Assembly: GCA_008933735.1 (NCBI GenBank) | Contig: WBUL01000002.1 | Coordinates: 145,937-209,936 of the forward strand | DNA from: Anaerolineae bacterium | Lineage (GTDB): Bacteria > Chloroflexota > Anaerolineae > Aggregatilineales > J027 | DNA: 64,000 nucleotides | Reading direction: 5' to 3' | Shown here: piece by piece, positions 55,455-63,904 of the stretch | Layout of the letters: the number at the start of each line of letters is the position of its first letter | Position numbering within the stretch: the first letter of the stretch is position 1 | Notes under the pieces: generated by a model | Seen by the model: the letters and a program-made list of their open reading frames with translations, nothing else | What the model was told of the DNA's origin: nothing | The model's database searches: none | Position numbers and translations under genes: made by a program

Positions 55455-55459
55455 GGCGC

Positions 55460-55489
55460 TTGACAGCACTGGCGAACTTGTGTTATTTT
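55460..55489 (+). promoter_or_regulatory. Strong promoter of the leader-peptide/rsgA transcript
   Basis: A perfect TTGACA at 55460-55465 is followed after 18 bp by TATTTT (55484-55489) with a TG dinucleotide just before it (extended -10). Transcription should start near 55496, leaving a ~210-nt leader before rsgA. Confidence 0.75.
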
Positions 55490-55539
55490 GAACAAGAGTA
55501 TTTTCGCACCACAAAATTCTTCAGAAGGAGGCGTGATTT

Positions 55540-55599
55540 ATGCAAGCCGAAAAGTTTGTCCTCAGCGCTCTGCACGCCTGCCTTCAGACTGTCTGCTAA
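55540..55599 (+). CDS. 19-residue leader peptide ORF upstream of rsgA
   Basis: A short frame with an almost ideal SD: AGAAGGAGG ends 8 nt before ATG 55540. It encodes MQAEKFVLSALHACLQTVC and stops at TAA 55597-55599, 107 nt before rsgA. Its SD is the strongest in the area, stronger than that of rsgA. Two Cys and several Leu/Ala are present, but no clear run of one amino acid. A regulatory leader peptide is inferred. Confidence 0.6.
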   Translation: MQAEKFVLSALHACLQTVC

Positions 55600-55635
55600 T
55601 TTTCAGTAGCTGAATATCCGGTGTGCAGCCGTCGG

Positions 55636-55665
55636 TTTTGCCTGCGGTCATGTAATTTTGCCTGC
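55636..55665 (+). repeat. Direct decamer repeat TTTTGCCTGC, 20-nt spacing
   Basis: TTTTGCCTGC occurs at 55636-55645 and 55656-55665, exactly 20 nt apart, in the leader between the small peptide ORF and rsgA. That spacing is two DNA helical turns and would suit a dimeric protein; it could also be an RNA element. Confidence 0.5.
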
Positions 55666-55706
55666 TGACTGCCCATGCACATACTTTGATATTCAGGAAA
55701 ACAACA

Positions 55707-56861
55707 GTGGATAACAAACAACTGAAGAAAATCATGCGCGGTTTTGAAAAGGAAAAACAGCGCCGGGACTTACGCAAGACGGTCAAAACCATGAAGCGCA
55801 ACCGCGATGACCGCACGCCCCGCCAGAAAAGCTGGTCAGAATCCGATGAAATCGATGGCGGTTTTGAGCGCATTATGCCGCGCGGCGAACGAGAGCGCCG
55901 CCACCGGGTCGAAACCACTGCCTTCGAGAACAAAAATGACAATATTGAACTGCTGGAAGGCCTCCAGGCAACGGTGACGGAAGTCAGCACAGGCATGTGC
56001 CGGGTCAGCCTCAATGGTCAGATTGTGTTGTGCCGTTTACGGGGCTCACTCAGCGCAGAAGAAACGGGTTTTATGAATGTGGTTGCCGTCGGTGATAAAG
56101 TCATTATCACTGAAGACGGACAGGGCGGCGGCGTGGTGGAAGCGGTCTTACCGCGTCGAAACATGCTGGCTCGTCCGGATACCTTCTACAGCCACTTACG
56201 CCAAATTCTCGCTGCCAATGTTGACCAACTTCTCATTGTCGCTTCATGGCGTCAACCGCACCTCTGGCCGGAACTGATTGACCGCTATCTGATTACAGCC
56301 GGACTGAACGACATCACCCCGATCATCTGCATTAATAAAGTGGATCTCGCGGAAAATCGGCAAGAATTAGACATCTACCTCAAACCGTATCGGATGTTGG
56401 GGCACAATCTCATTCTGACAAGTGTGGTTACAGGAGACGGCTTACAGGAACTGGGCGACATGCTGAGTGGCAAAATTACCGTGCTGTCGGGCATGTCAGG
56501 GGTCGGCAAGTCGTCACTGCTTTCCGCCATTCAGCCTGGTTTTGAACTGCGAACCCACGAAGTCAGCGATGCCAGCGGCGAAGGTCAACACACCACCACA
56601 CAGGCCGTTATGCTGCCTTTTGGCGATGATGGTTATGTTGTTGATACACCAGGCATTCGAGAATTTGGCCTTTCAGAATTGGAACGTTCAGAACTGGCCG
56701 AGTTTTATCCCGAATTCCTGCGCTTTACTAATTTCTGCCGCTTCGGGAACTGCTCCCACATCCACGAACCTGACTGCGCGGTGCGAGAAGCCGTTGCAAA
56801 AGGTCAGATTGCGGAGTGGCGCTACCACAACTACCGGAAACTCTACAAAGTCCTAGCATGA
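55707..56861 (+). CDS. rsgA: Ribosome small-subunit GTPase RsgA
   Basis: A 384-residue circularly permuted GTPase that checks late 30S assembly. GTG 55707 is chosen because AGGAAA lies 6 nt upstream; a TTG at 55686 would precede it. A charged N-terminal tail (~1-75) precedes the OB fold (~85-150). The permuted G motifs run in order G4 'NKVDLAE', G1 'SGMSGVGKSSLLSAI', switch 'SGEGQHTTTQ', G3 'VDTPGIREF'. The C-terminal zinc knuckle is 'CRFGNCSHIHEPDCAV'. Its expression is probably governed by the 5' leader with the peptide ORF. The long basic tail is unusual for the family. Confidence 0.94.
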   Translation: MDNKQLKKIMRGFEKEKQRRDLRKTVKTMKRNRDDRTPRQKSWSESDEIDGGFERIMPRGERERRHRVETTAFENKNDNIELLEGLQATVTEVSTGMCRVSLNGQIVLCRLRGSLSAEETGFMNVVAVGDKVIITEDGQGGGVVEAVLPRRNMLARPDTFYSHLRQILAANVDQLLIVASWRQPHLWPELIDRYLITAGLNDITPIICINKVDLAENRQELDIYLKPYRMLGHNLILTSVVTGDGLQELGDMLSGKITVLSGMSGVGKSSLLSAIQPGFELRTHEVSDASGEGQHTTTQAVMLPFGDDGYVVDTPGIREFGLSELERSELAEFYPEFLRFTNFCRFGNCSHIHEPDCAVREAVAKGQIAEWRYHNYRKLYKVLA

Positions 56862-56983
56862 ACGCGCCAACCAGGGCGGGCCCTCATGTTCTCCCCGCCC
56901 TGGCATCACAGGACAACAAAAGGCATTCCTGTTTTTTGCCTGACGTTCCCTCTACGCTGGATCTAAACCTGCTTTCCTCCCGC

Positions 56984-56989
56984 TATAAT
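56984..56989 (+). promoter_or_regulatory. Consensus -10 box immediately before a start codon
   Basis: TATAAT ends 7 nt before ATG 56997, which predicts a transcript with little or no 5' leader. The base 17 nt upstream (around 56961) has no -35 match. Confidence 0.5.
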
Positions 56990-56996
56990 CGCCGCT

Positions 56997-57614
56997 ATGC
57001 GCGAAATGGCATCCTGGTTCATGTTAATTGTCACCCTGGCAGTGGGTTTTTATTTTTTGATTACGGTGCCAACGGGTGGCGAGAAGGTCGAAATTCTGGA
57101 AACGCGGGTGGCTGGGTTGCAGGCGACCAATGATCTGCTACTGGGTCGTGTGACCCAATCGCCCACTGCGTCCCCGACCATCGACGCGACTCTCAATGCC
57201 GTCGTCAATGATAGTCTGGCTGCCACTACGAATCCTGCAACACCAACCCCGGACATTCCCCAGCCTGTGGTTGTTGAATCTTCCGGGCCACGTGTGACAG
57301 CGGTGCAGGTCAGCACTAGCGTAGACGGCGTTGGCTGTGCCGTAAATCCAACCACTACATTTACGGCTTTTGACACCATTTACGGCGTGGCAGTGCTGGC
57401 TGATATGGAAGTCGGCATCAATCTGGTGGTCAGCTTTGATTTTGGTGACCAAGTGATTTACCAGGAAAGCTTCACGGTTCAAGTCCCCGGCACTTTCTGC
57501 CGCTGGTACAAAATCCAACCAGATGCGGTAGGTTGGGAAGCCGGAACTTATACCGTTTCTTACACTGTTAACGACAGCCCACCCGTGACCACAACTTATA
57601 CTATTGGGCAGTGA
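56997..57614 (+). CDS. Single-pass membrane protein of unknown function
   Basis: A 205-residue protein. One helix at ~4-24 ('MASWFMLIVTLAVGFYFLI') is followed by a short coiled coil (~28-55), a Thr/Pro/Ser-rich linker (~55-90) and an exported beta-sandwich (~98-205) with two Cys ('DGVGCAVNPTTTF', 'VPGTFCRWYKIQ') that could form a disulfide. It resembles other envelope proteins of this genome in layout, but no family is recognised. No SD precedes the ATG, in line with leaderless translation. The last 14 nt overlap the convergent thioesterase gene. Confidence 0.72.
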   Translation: MREMASWFMLIVTLAVGFYFLITVPTGGEKVEILETRVAGLQATNDLLLGRVTQSPTASPTIDATLNAVVNDSLAATTNPATPTPDIPQPVVVESSGPRVTAVQVSTSVDGVGCAVNPTTTFTAFDTIYGVAVLADMEVGINLVVSFDFGDQVIYQESFTVQVPGTFCRWYKIQPDAVGWEAGTYTVSYTVNDSPPVTTTYTIGQ

Positions 57615-58464
57615 ATCCGTCTAAAAGCGAGGATGGCAGAATGACAGGTCGCATGGTGGCGTGGTTGACCAGCGCCCCAACGCTGTAATCCTGCACCAGC
57701 AGTTCGTTGGTTTCCGCGTGGCGAACCTCATGAACCATAGCGGCACGGGCACGGGTCACTTCCGCCAGGTGCGTGAAAATTCGCACTGTGTCACCCTCTT
57801 TTACTGACTGAAAATACTCTATTTCCCGTCCCACCATAACAAAGACCGCGTTGAGTTCTGCCTGCTGCCGTTCAAAAGACCAGCCAATCTGGCGCAGAGC
57901 ACTTAGCGCGGCGTGTTCCGTCCAGCGAGGATACATACTGTTATTGACATGCCCTACCATGTCAATCTCATAAGATTTCACTTCATGTTCGGTGATAAAC
58001 ATGCGGGGCCTGTCAATAATGTGTGGATGACGCAGACGAACAGGGATAGACTCCAGCGCCCCATCCGGCTTTCCAAAAGAAGCAGCAAATCCTGAGTCAA
58101 GCCGCTGCGGACGCAGCGTTTCTGCATTGACAAATACCCAGTTGGCACGAGCACGAACGATCCGCTGCCCCTGACGGCGAATCACGTAGTCGCGGTTAGA
58201 GCGCACACGCTGAAAATCTGAGACCCATGTTTCAATTTCCAATTCATCGCCATGAAAGGCTGGGCGTTCGTAACGTATGGTCATTTTTCGGATGAGCCAC
58301 ATACATTGTTGACTCCAATACCATTCCATCGGATACCCGGCGGCGGCACTGGCCTGGGTCGCGGCTTCTTCCAGAAAGTTGAGATAGGACACATTGTTCA
58401 CCATCCCAAAACGATTGGTTTCATAGGTTCGAACCTGCATTGTCCAGAAGTAAGGCTTCCGCAT
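57601..58464 (-). CDS. Tandem hot-dog acyl thioesterase
   Basis: A 287-residue protein with two hot-dog (4HBT) domains: ~5-130 with 'TYETNRFGMVNNVSYLNFLE', and ~155-280 with 'HEVKSYEIDMVGHVNNSMYP'. In each, the family's Asp/Asn-x-x-(G)-x-(V)-N-N pattern is visible, the second more canonical ('DMVGHVNN'). Length and duplication match acyl-ACP thioesterases (FatA-like) rather than single-domain YbgC. It likely releases fatty acids from ACP or CoA. It overlaps the convergent membrane-protein gene by 14 nt and follows the SGNH gene by 9 nt. Confidence 0.87.
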   Translation of the reverse strand: MRKPYFWTMQVRTYETNRFGMVNNVSYLNFLEEAATQASAAAGYPMEWYWSQQCMWLIRKMTIRYERPAFHGDELEIETWVSDFQRVRSNRDYVIRRQGQRIVRARANWVFVNAETLRPQRLDSGFAASFGKPDGALESIPVRLRHPHIIDRPRMFITEHEVKSYEIDMVGHVNNSMYPRWTEHAALSALRQIGWSFERQQAELNAVFVMVGREIEYFQSVKEGDTVRIFTHLAEVTRARAAMVHEVRHAETNELLVQDYSVGALVNHATMRPVILPSSLLDGFTAQ

Positions 58465-58473
58465 TTTACCCTT

Positions 58474-59703
58474 CTACGGTTCTAACAACGGGATCAAGAT
58501 GTCTGCCAACCGCCGCCCGACCAAAGCATAACCCTCATTGGTCAGGTGCACCGGATCCATAAAAAGTTCCTGGTCATCCGGTGCGAGCAAGCGGCTGACA
58601 TCACGAAAGGCACACTCCGGAAACTGCTCAGCCAGCACCTGATATTCTTCCCGCGCCAGCTCATACATAGCCCGTGTGTGATCCTGATATTCCTTCGGGC
58701 CGAGCAGCGCGGATTCTTTACCGATGAGCGTATCCTTGAAAAAAATCATTGGTTGAAGCAGCGCCACAAATTCCACATCAAAGGCGCGGGCAACCCTGCA
58801 CATTTTAGCGAGATTCGCCGCGTACTCCATCACAATTGCCTCACGCCAGGAATCCGAACCCGCGTTTATCTCATCTTGCAGGCGGCTGCGGCGTGTGATT
58901 TGTTCCTCAATTTCAAACTGGAACAGGGTATAACCCAGGCGCGTCGGGCGCAGGAGCACCGCGTAGAGGTCAAACAGGCCAAATTCTCCTTCGATAATCC
59001 GCCTGCCGCCTTCGGATGCCATATAATCGAAAGGATAACCGGGGCGCGGGTCAAAAAAATAGGGTTCAGTCAGATCATTACTTCCGTCATAAACAACAAT
59101 CATGTCCGGCGCGAAATCCACAGCGCGAAAGAGCATAGTGGCAAGCTCCTGACCGGAAACCGTTGAATAAACACCCCAGTTGTAAACCCGAATATTCGTA
59201 TAGCCCTGCCGGGAAAAAGAAAACTCAAGAGAGCCCACAATCGAAGATACACGCGGCGTCCCCTGAAACAAGGCTGATCCGCCGAGCATGATAATCCGGT
59301 ATTCGTTCACCGGTTTGGGCATGGGAACCTCGTCCCGATAGCCCAGCTCGCTCAGGGAAATATTCAGAGACTCGATTTCCCCATTGGGCTGCCCGGCAAA
59401 CATGAGATAGGGCACCCCCTGCCGAAAGTCAGGGTCTTCAGCAGGCTCGGCAGTCAGCCGGGTAAAGGCCTCGCCACCTGCCAGCACGACGACCATGCCT
59501 ACTACCATGATCCGGCGCGGGCGCAACCTGGCAAACAGCGCAAAAACCAGCAATCCAACCCCATAGACGGCCAGCACCGCCCCTTTTTGCAGCATCTTGC
59601 CGTCATCCAGACGGGCACCCATAGGTAAACTCCACAGCGCCAGAGACAGCAAGATTAAACTCAGCACCATCAGGATAAACGAACTCGCGGTTGGCTTTTG
59701 CAT
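58474..59703 (-). CDS. Membrane-anchored SGNH hydrolase
   Basis: A 409-residue protein. ATG 59703 is preferred to a TTG at 59739. Three hydrophobic helices lie at ~8-28, ~38-57 and ~63-82; the rest is outside or facing the membrane. The SGNH blocks appear as 'IIMLGGSALFQGTPR' (GGS in place of GDS), 'DMIVVYDGSNDLTEPYF' (block III-like, Asn-Asp) and 'FMDPVHLTNEGYALVGRR' (Asp-x-x-His). This arrangement is seen in DUF-type acyl-transfer/esterase families near surface glycans. It starts a two-gene leftward unit with the thioesterase and is divergent from the UbiA gene. Confidence 0.8.
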   Translation of the reverse strand: MQKPTASSFILMVLSLILLSLALWSLPMGARLDDGKMLQKGAVLAVYGVGLLVFALFARLRPRRIMVVGMVVVLAGGEAFTRLTAEPAEDPDFRQGVPYLMFAGQPNGEIESLNISLSELGYRDEVPMPKPVNEYRIIMLGGSALFQGTPRVSSIVGSLEFSFSRQGYTNIRVYNWGVYSTVSGQELATMLFRAVDFAPDMIVVYDGSNDLTEPYFFDPRPGYPFDYMASEGGRRIIEGEFGLFDLYAVLLRPTRLGYTLFQFEIEEQITRRSRLQDEINAGSDSWREAIVMEYAANLAKMCRVARAFDVEFVALLQPMIFFKDTLIGKESALLGPKEYQDHTRAMYELAREEYQVLAEQFPECAFRDVSRLLAPDDQELFMDPVHLTNEGYALVGRRLADILIPLLEP

Positions 59704-59756
59704 AATGGCGAGTGTAGGCAGGCGCAGCAAAATTGTCAATGTGAGGGTAAGATCTG

Positions 59757-60743
59757 ATGATGCTCAGAAAACCGATGGCTTTTTTACGATTAGGACGTGT
59801 CGGGATGTCTCCTCTTACGATGAGCGTTCCGGTGCTGGGCACACTGACAGCATCAAATTCATTGCCAGTACAACTGCTGCTTGTTGGATTAGCGGCTCAC
59901 TTTTTTGGCTTTGGGCTGAATGACATCATCGACCATCCAATTGACCGTGACCTTCCCTACCGCCAGCGCCACCCCCTGACAACAGGTTACATCAGACGCT
60001 GGGAAGCATGGGCTTTTGTTCTGTTGCAGATTCCAGTTGCGCTGGCCGTCTACAGCACCGTCGGGTCAGCCATTGGCCTGGGGGTGCTGGTTTTGAGCAT
60101 GTGCCTGAGCGTGATTTACAACCTGTTCAGCAAGCGCGGCGCTTTTTCGCGTCTGGGGGCAGAAATCGCTCTGGCGGTGTCTGTCGGGTTTCTGTGTCTC
60201 GCTGGAGCTTACACGCAAACGGATGAACTGCCTCCCCAATCGTACCTCTTTGCCCTGGTTCTGAGCCTGATCCTGCTGCTGCTGAACAGTGTTCCAAGCG
60301 GATTAAAAGACATCAGAACGGATACAGAATCCGGTGTCCAGAGTTTTGTTCTGGCGGCAGGCGGCAGGATGCTGGACGACGACCACTATAGTTTGCCTGC
60401 ACGTCTGCGCTGGTACAGTGGATTTTTACAAATGAGTATCGTGGCGTGCATAGGGCTTTTAATTTTTTACGTTCGCCCTCCGTTATTGCTCGCCGGGTTG
60501 ATTGCCCTGCTTACCCTATACAGCGGCCTGCACCTGCGGATGCTGCTGCAAATCACCTCTTTTCGGGCACTGCGAGCGTCCATGCCTCTGCTGAGTGGAT
60601 ATTACCACTATGCAGCGCTGTCATTGGTCGTCGTGGACAAAATGCCGCTGGGATTACAAGCCCTGTATGTGCTGCTGCTGATAGGACTGATGGCGATACC
60701 CATTCGCCTGAGCTTTGTTATGTGGCGGCATCGTTCGGGGTGA
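59757..60743 (+). CDS. UbiA-family prenyltransferase
   Basis: A 328-residue membrane prenyltransferase with about eight helices. The first Asp-rich motif is 'FGLNDIIDHPIDRDLPYRQR' and the second region is 'SGLKDIRTDTESGVQSFVLA', as in UbiA enzymes that bind prenyl diphosphate with Mg. The acceptor (quinone ring, haem, chlorophyll-type or sugar) cannot be told. GAGGGT is the SD; ATG 59760 is one codon further. It is alone on its strand, with no quinone genes beside it, and ends at a bidirectional hairpin. Confidence 0.87.
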   Translation: MMLRKPMAFLRLGRVGMSPLTMSVPVLGTLTASNSLPVQLLLVGLAAHFFGFGLNDIIDHPIDRDLPYRQRHPLTTGYIRRWEAWAFVLLQIPVALAVYSTVGSAIGLGVLVLSMCLSVIYNLFSKRGAFSRLGAEIALAVSVGFLCLAGAYTQTDELPPQSYLFALVLSLILLLLNSVPSGLKDIRTDTESGVQSFVLAAGGRMLDDDHYSLPARLRWYSGFLQMSIVACIGLLIFYVRPPLLLAGLIALLTLYSGLHLRMLLQITSFRALRASMPLLSGYYHYAALSLVVVDKMPLGLQALYVLLLIGLMAIPIRLSFVMWRHRSG

Positions 60744-60746
60744 AAT

Positions 60747-60775
60747 AAAAAACGCCCTGCATCAACTACAGGGCG
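60747..60775 (-). terminator. Terminator of the 2-oxoacid oxidoreductase operon
   Basis: On the minus strand CGCCCTG and CAGGGCG form a 7-bp stem (9-nt loop) followed by TTTTTT. It lies 12 nt beyond the beta-subunit stop and also faces the convergent UbiA gene. Confidence 0.9.
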
Positions 60776-60786
60776 CTAAGGGCTGC

Positions 60787-61821
60787 TTACATACGGAAAG
60801 TATTCAGCGCGTCGGCAAGCGCTTCACGGGAAGGCCGCAAATCACTCTGCGCGAGATGAACCAGCGGGGTTTCTGGCAGGTCAAGGATCTGCGTGCTGGT
60901 CTTTTTGTCCTCGTTGATGTAGATCAGACCCGTCACGATTTTATCAGGATCCTGATAGCGTTCGAGCAGCGTGATAGCCGCCTCTCGGTCACGCGGGTCG
61001 TAGGACTTGTCCAACTTGGTCAGATGCACAATCCCCCCATCATGCAGTTTCACTGAAATGGATTCCCCTTCCTGGTAATTGACCATGATTTCTGGCTGCT
61101 CCGGGATGAAGGAAATATCATTGATAACCTCATTATATTCCTGCACCCAGGCATAACTCTTGCTGCTGCCCTCATGGTCATTGAAGGTCACACACGGGCT
61201 GATAATGTCAATCAGGGCAGTTCCATCGTAGTTGACGGCGGCTTTCAAAAGCTCCTGCACCTGATGCTTGTCGCCGCTAAAGGAACGTGCTACAAACCCA
61301 CAACCGCTGATAATGGCTTCAAAACACAGATCAATCGGGGTAAGTTCGTTTATGCCCCCTGCATATTTGTTAAACTGCCCCTGGTCAGCGGTGGCAGAAA
61401 ACTGGCCTTTGGTGAGGCCATAGACGCCGTTGTTTTCGACCACATACACCATCGGCACATTGCGGCGAATCAGGTGCTTGAACTGCCCCATACCGATGCT
61501 CCCCGTGTCTCCGTCACCAGAAACGCCTATTGCGATTAAGCTGTGGTTCGCAGTAACGGCGCCCGTTGCCACACTGGGCATACGTCCGTGCAGGGCATTG
61601 AATCCATGAGAGTGCCCCAGGAAATAGGCCGGGCTCTTGGAAGAACAGCCAATCCCACTCAGCTTGATGACCTGATGCTGCGGTAAGCCCAGTTCCCAGG
61701 CGATCTGTTGAATCTGGTTGGCTATGGAGTTATGCCCACAACCGACACACAGAGTCGAAGGTGCGCCATCATAATCTTTTTTGGTAAGGCCAAGTACATT
61801 GACCTGATCACGTCTTCCCAT
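60787..61821 (-). CDS. korB: 2-oxoacid:ferredoxin oxidoreductase subunit beta
   Basis: A 344-residue thiamine-diphosphate subunit. ATG 61821 is the start: GGAGGG lies just upstream, and the longer open frame behind it is a shadow of the alpha gene. Motifs are 'CVGCGHNSIANQIQQ', 'GIGCSSKSPAYFLG', and the TPP site 'SGDGDTGSIGMGQFKHL' ending in 'VVENNGVYGLTKGQ'. With the alpha subunit it decarboxylates a 2-oxoacid (2-oxoglutarate or pyruvate) and reduces ferredoxin, or the reverse. It begins 4 nt after the alpha stop; a strong terminator follows. Confidence 0.92.
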   Translation of the reverse strand: MGRRDQVNVLGLTKKDYDGAPSTLCVGCGHNSIANQIQQIAWELGLPQHQVIKLSGIGCSSKSPAYFLGHSHGFNALHGRMPSVATGAVTANHSLIAIGVSGDGDTGSIGMGQFKHLIRRNVPMVYVVENNGVYGLTKGQFSATADQGQFNKYAGGINELTPIDLCFEAIISGCGFVARSFSGDKHQVQELLKAAVNYDGTALIDIISPCVTFNDHEGSSKSYAWVQEYNEVINDISFIPEQPEIMVNYQEGESISVKLHDGGIVHLTKLDKSYDPRDREAAITLLERYQDPDKIVTGLIYINEDKKTSTQILDLPETPLVHLAQSDLRPSREALADALNTFRM

Positions 61822-61825
61822 GAGA

Positions 61826-63658
61826 TTAGCCCTCCATTTCCAGGAATTTACTGACAATGAACTTCGCGGTGAGCGGCAGCCCATCTTGTTTATTAATTGA
61901 CAGGATTCGATCCGCCTTTTCAGGCACATCCAACCGCAGGATTTGCGCCATCTGCCCTTCCAGATTGTTTTCGACCACATAGACATGATCGAAGCTGCGA
62001 ATAAACTCATGCACAGAATGCGCCGCAGGCAAGGCACGCAGTCGGAGATAATCCGTCGAAATCCCCTGAGCCGCCAACATGTCCCGTGCTTCCACAATGG
62101 CGGGCTCGTTTGAGCCGTAGGAGATGATGCCGACCTGCGCTCCATCCATTCGGCTTACTACAGGTTGGGGCAACTTATCACGCGATCCATCAATTTTGCG
62201 GAAAATACGCTGGAGGTTTTCTTCCCAATCATCGGAGCGTTCGCTGTAGACACCATATTTATTATGCCCCGTACCGCGTGCAAAATACGCCGCGTAAGGA
62301 CTGTCTGTACCAGGCAGAGTGCGCCGGGTTATGCCATCACCATCAACATCAACAAAGCGGTAAAAATCACCCGGCTTCTTGATGTCTTCGGCAGGCACCA
62401 CCTTACCCCGATCCAGCGGCTTGTCAGGATATTCAAAATCCTCGCTTGTCCAGTAATTCATGCCAAGATCAAGGTCAGTGAGTACAAACACTGGCGTCTG
62501 AAAACGTTCAGCGATATCGAAAGACTCCCAGCCAAAACGGAAACATTCTGCCGGACTTGCCGGGAACAGGCAGATGTGCTTGGTATCCCCATGTCCGAGG
62601 TAGTGTGTGAACATGACATCGCCCTGCGAAGTGCGAGTCGGCAAACCCGTGCTGGGGCCTACCCGCTGCACATCCCAGATGACCGCCGGAATTTCTGCAA
62701 AAAATCCCATCCCCGCAAACTCCGCCATCAGTGAAATGCCAGGGCCGCTGGTTGAAGTCATCGCACGAGCCCCCGCCCAGCCTGCGCCAACAACAATCCC
62801 CAGGGCTGCCAGCTCGTCTTCAGCCTGTATAACCGCGTAGGTGGGCTTTCCATCCGACGAGTGACGGTATCTTTTAAGAAAGATGCGGGTTGCGTCAATC
62901 AGACTGGTGCTGGGCGTAATCGGATACCAGGCGACCACGCTGACGCCGCCAAAAGCCGCGCCCAGTCCCGCTGCTGCATTCCCTTCCGCCAAGAATTTAC
63001 CCTTCACCGGGCTGTTTTCCATGGGCTCGGCACGGTAGGGAATTTTTGTTGACCAGTTGGCTTTCGCCCAATCATAAGCCGCCTGAACCACCTGTTTATT
63101 GAGGCGGACGGCTTTTTCTTTGCCGTGCAGCTCATAGCTCAGAGCTTTTTCAACGGCATCCAGATCAATACTAAGCAGATACGACACACCGCCGACATAA
63201 ACCATGTTGGCTACCCTGGACTTTAATTCACGCGGAATATCGAAAGTGTCCATGAGTTCTTTGATCGGCATCCGGTAGATATACAAATCATCGCGGCTGA
63301 TTTCCTGCTTCCAATCCAGCGGGTAAATAACCACACTCCCAGGAGCAAGTTCCGCGACATCCTGTGCCAGCGTTTGCTGGTTCCAGGCGGCCAGGATGTC
63401 AGTACCCTCTTTCCGTGCCAGATAGCCCTCTTTACTCAACCGGATGATGTACCAGGTGGGCAGCCCCTGAATGTTGGATGGGAACAGGTTTTTACCAACT
63501 ACTGGAATGCCCATCTGGAACAGCGCCCGGATGATGACCATGTTGCTGGTCTGGCTGCCTGATCCGTTTGGCGATGCAACATTAATGGAAAAATCGTTGA
63601 CCCGTACCGCTGGACTGCCAGTGGCAGGGCCTCGTTCAAGTACGTCCGTGATTGTCAT
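61826..63658 (-). CDS. korA: 2-oxoacid:ferredoxin oxidoreductase subunit alpha (gamma-alpha fusion)
   Basis: A 610-residue subunit in which the gamma domain (~20-190, 'GSGSQTSNMVIIRALFQMG') is fused to the alpha domain (~215-610, 'GNAAAGLGAAFGGVSVVAWY', 'PITPSTSLIDATR', 'MTSTSGPGISLMAEF'). This is the usual KorA plan of about 600 residues. The 'GSNEPAIVEARDML' region near the C-terminus is typical. The substrate (2-oxoglutarate in most KorAB) is inferred from family naming only. It is transcribed first; korB follows after 4 nt. Confidence 0.92.
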   Translation of the reverse strand: MTITDVLERGPATGSPAVRVNDFSINVASPNGSGSQTSNMVIIRALFQMGIPVVGKNLFPSNIQGLPTWYIIRLSKEGYLARKEGTDILAAWNQQTLAQDVAELAPGSVVIYPLDWKQEISRDDLYIYRMPIKELMDTFDIPRELKSRVANMVYVGGVSYLLSIDLDAVEKALSYELHGKEKAVRLNKQVVQAAYDWAKANWSTKIPYRAEPMENSPVKGKFLAEGNAAAGLGAAFGGVSVVAWYPITPSTSLIDATRIFLKRYRHSSDGKPTYAVIQAEDELAALGIVVGAGWAGARAMTSTSGPGISLMAEFAGMGFFAEIPAVIWDVQRVGPSTGLPTRTSQGDVMFTHYLGHGDTKHICLFPASPAECFRFGWESFDIAERFQTPVFVLTDLDLGMNYWTSEDFEYPDKPLDRGKVVPAEDIKKPGDFYRFVDVDGDGITRRTLPGTDSPYAAYFARGTGHNKYGVYSERSDDWEENLQRIFRKIDGSRDKLPQPVVSRMDGAQVGIISYGSNEPAIVEARDMLAAQGISTDYLRLRALPAAHSVHEFIRSFDHVYVVENNLEGQMAQILRLDVPEKADRILSINKQDGLPLTAKFIVSKFLEMEG

Positions 63659-63834
63659 AGCTAAAAATTCCTTCGGTCTGTGATACCGCTAAACCGCTTC
63701 TTTGTGAAGTACCCTGGCTAGTTGGGGTAAATCTGCCATATTAGCAGAAAGCTGTCAAATTGTCTAACGGGTAGATTGCGTTTTTTGTGCATCTTGTCCA
63801 GCCCTCGGTCGCCATTTTGAATAGACAAACCTTA

Positions 63835-63862
63835 TTGCCCGCTTGTACCAGCATCTTATAAT
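63835..63862 (+). promoter_or_regulatory. Promoter of the TIR-domain gene
   Basis: TTGCCC (63835-63840), a 16-bp spacer and a perfect TATAAT (63857-63862) lie 43 bp before ATG 63905, implying a ~36-nt leader with AAGGAT as SD. Confidence 0.6.
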
Positions 63863-63904
63863 AGGTGTATTAAATCCATACGCGAACCCATCTCAAGGAT
63901 ACTT

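Noticed and set aside
61822..62145. Upstream extension of the beta-subunit frame
   Set aside because: It is antisense-free but out of frame inside the alpha gene; GGAGGG and the family N-terminus place the start at 61821.
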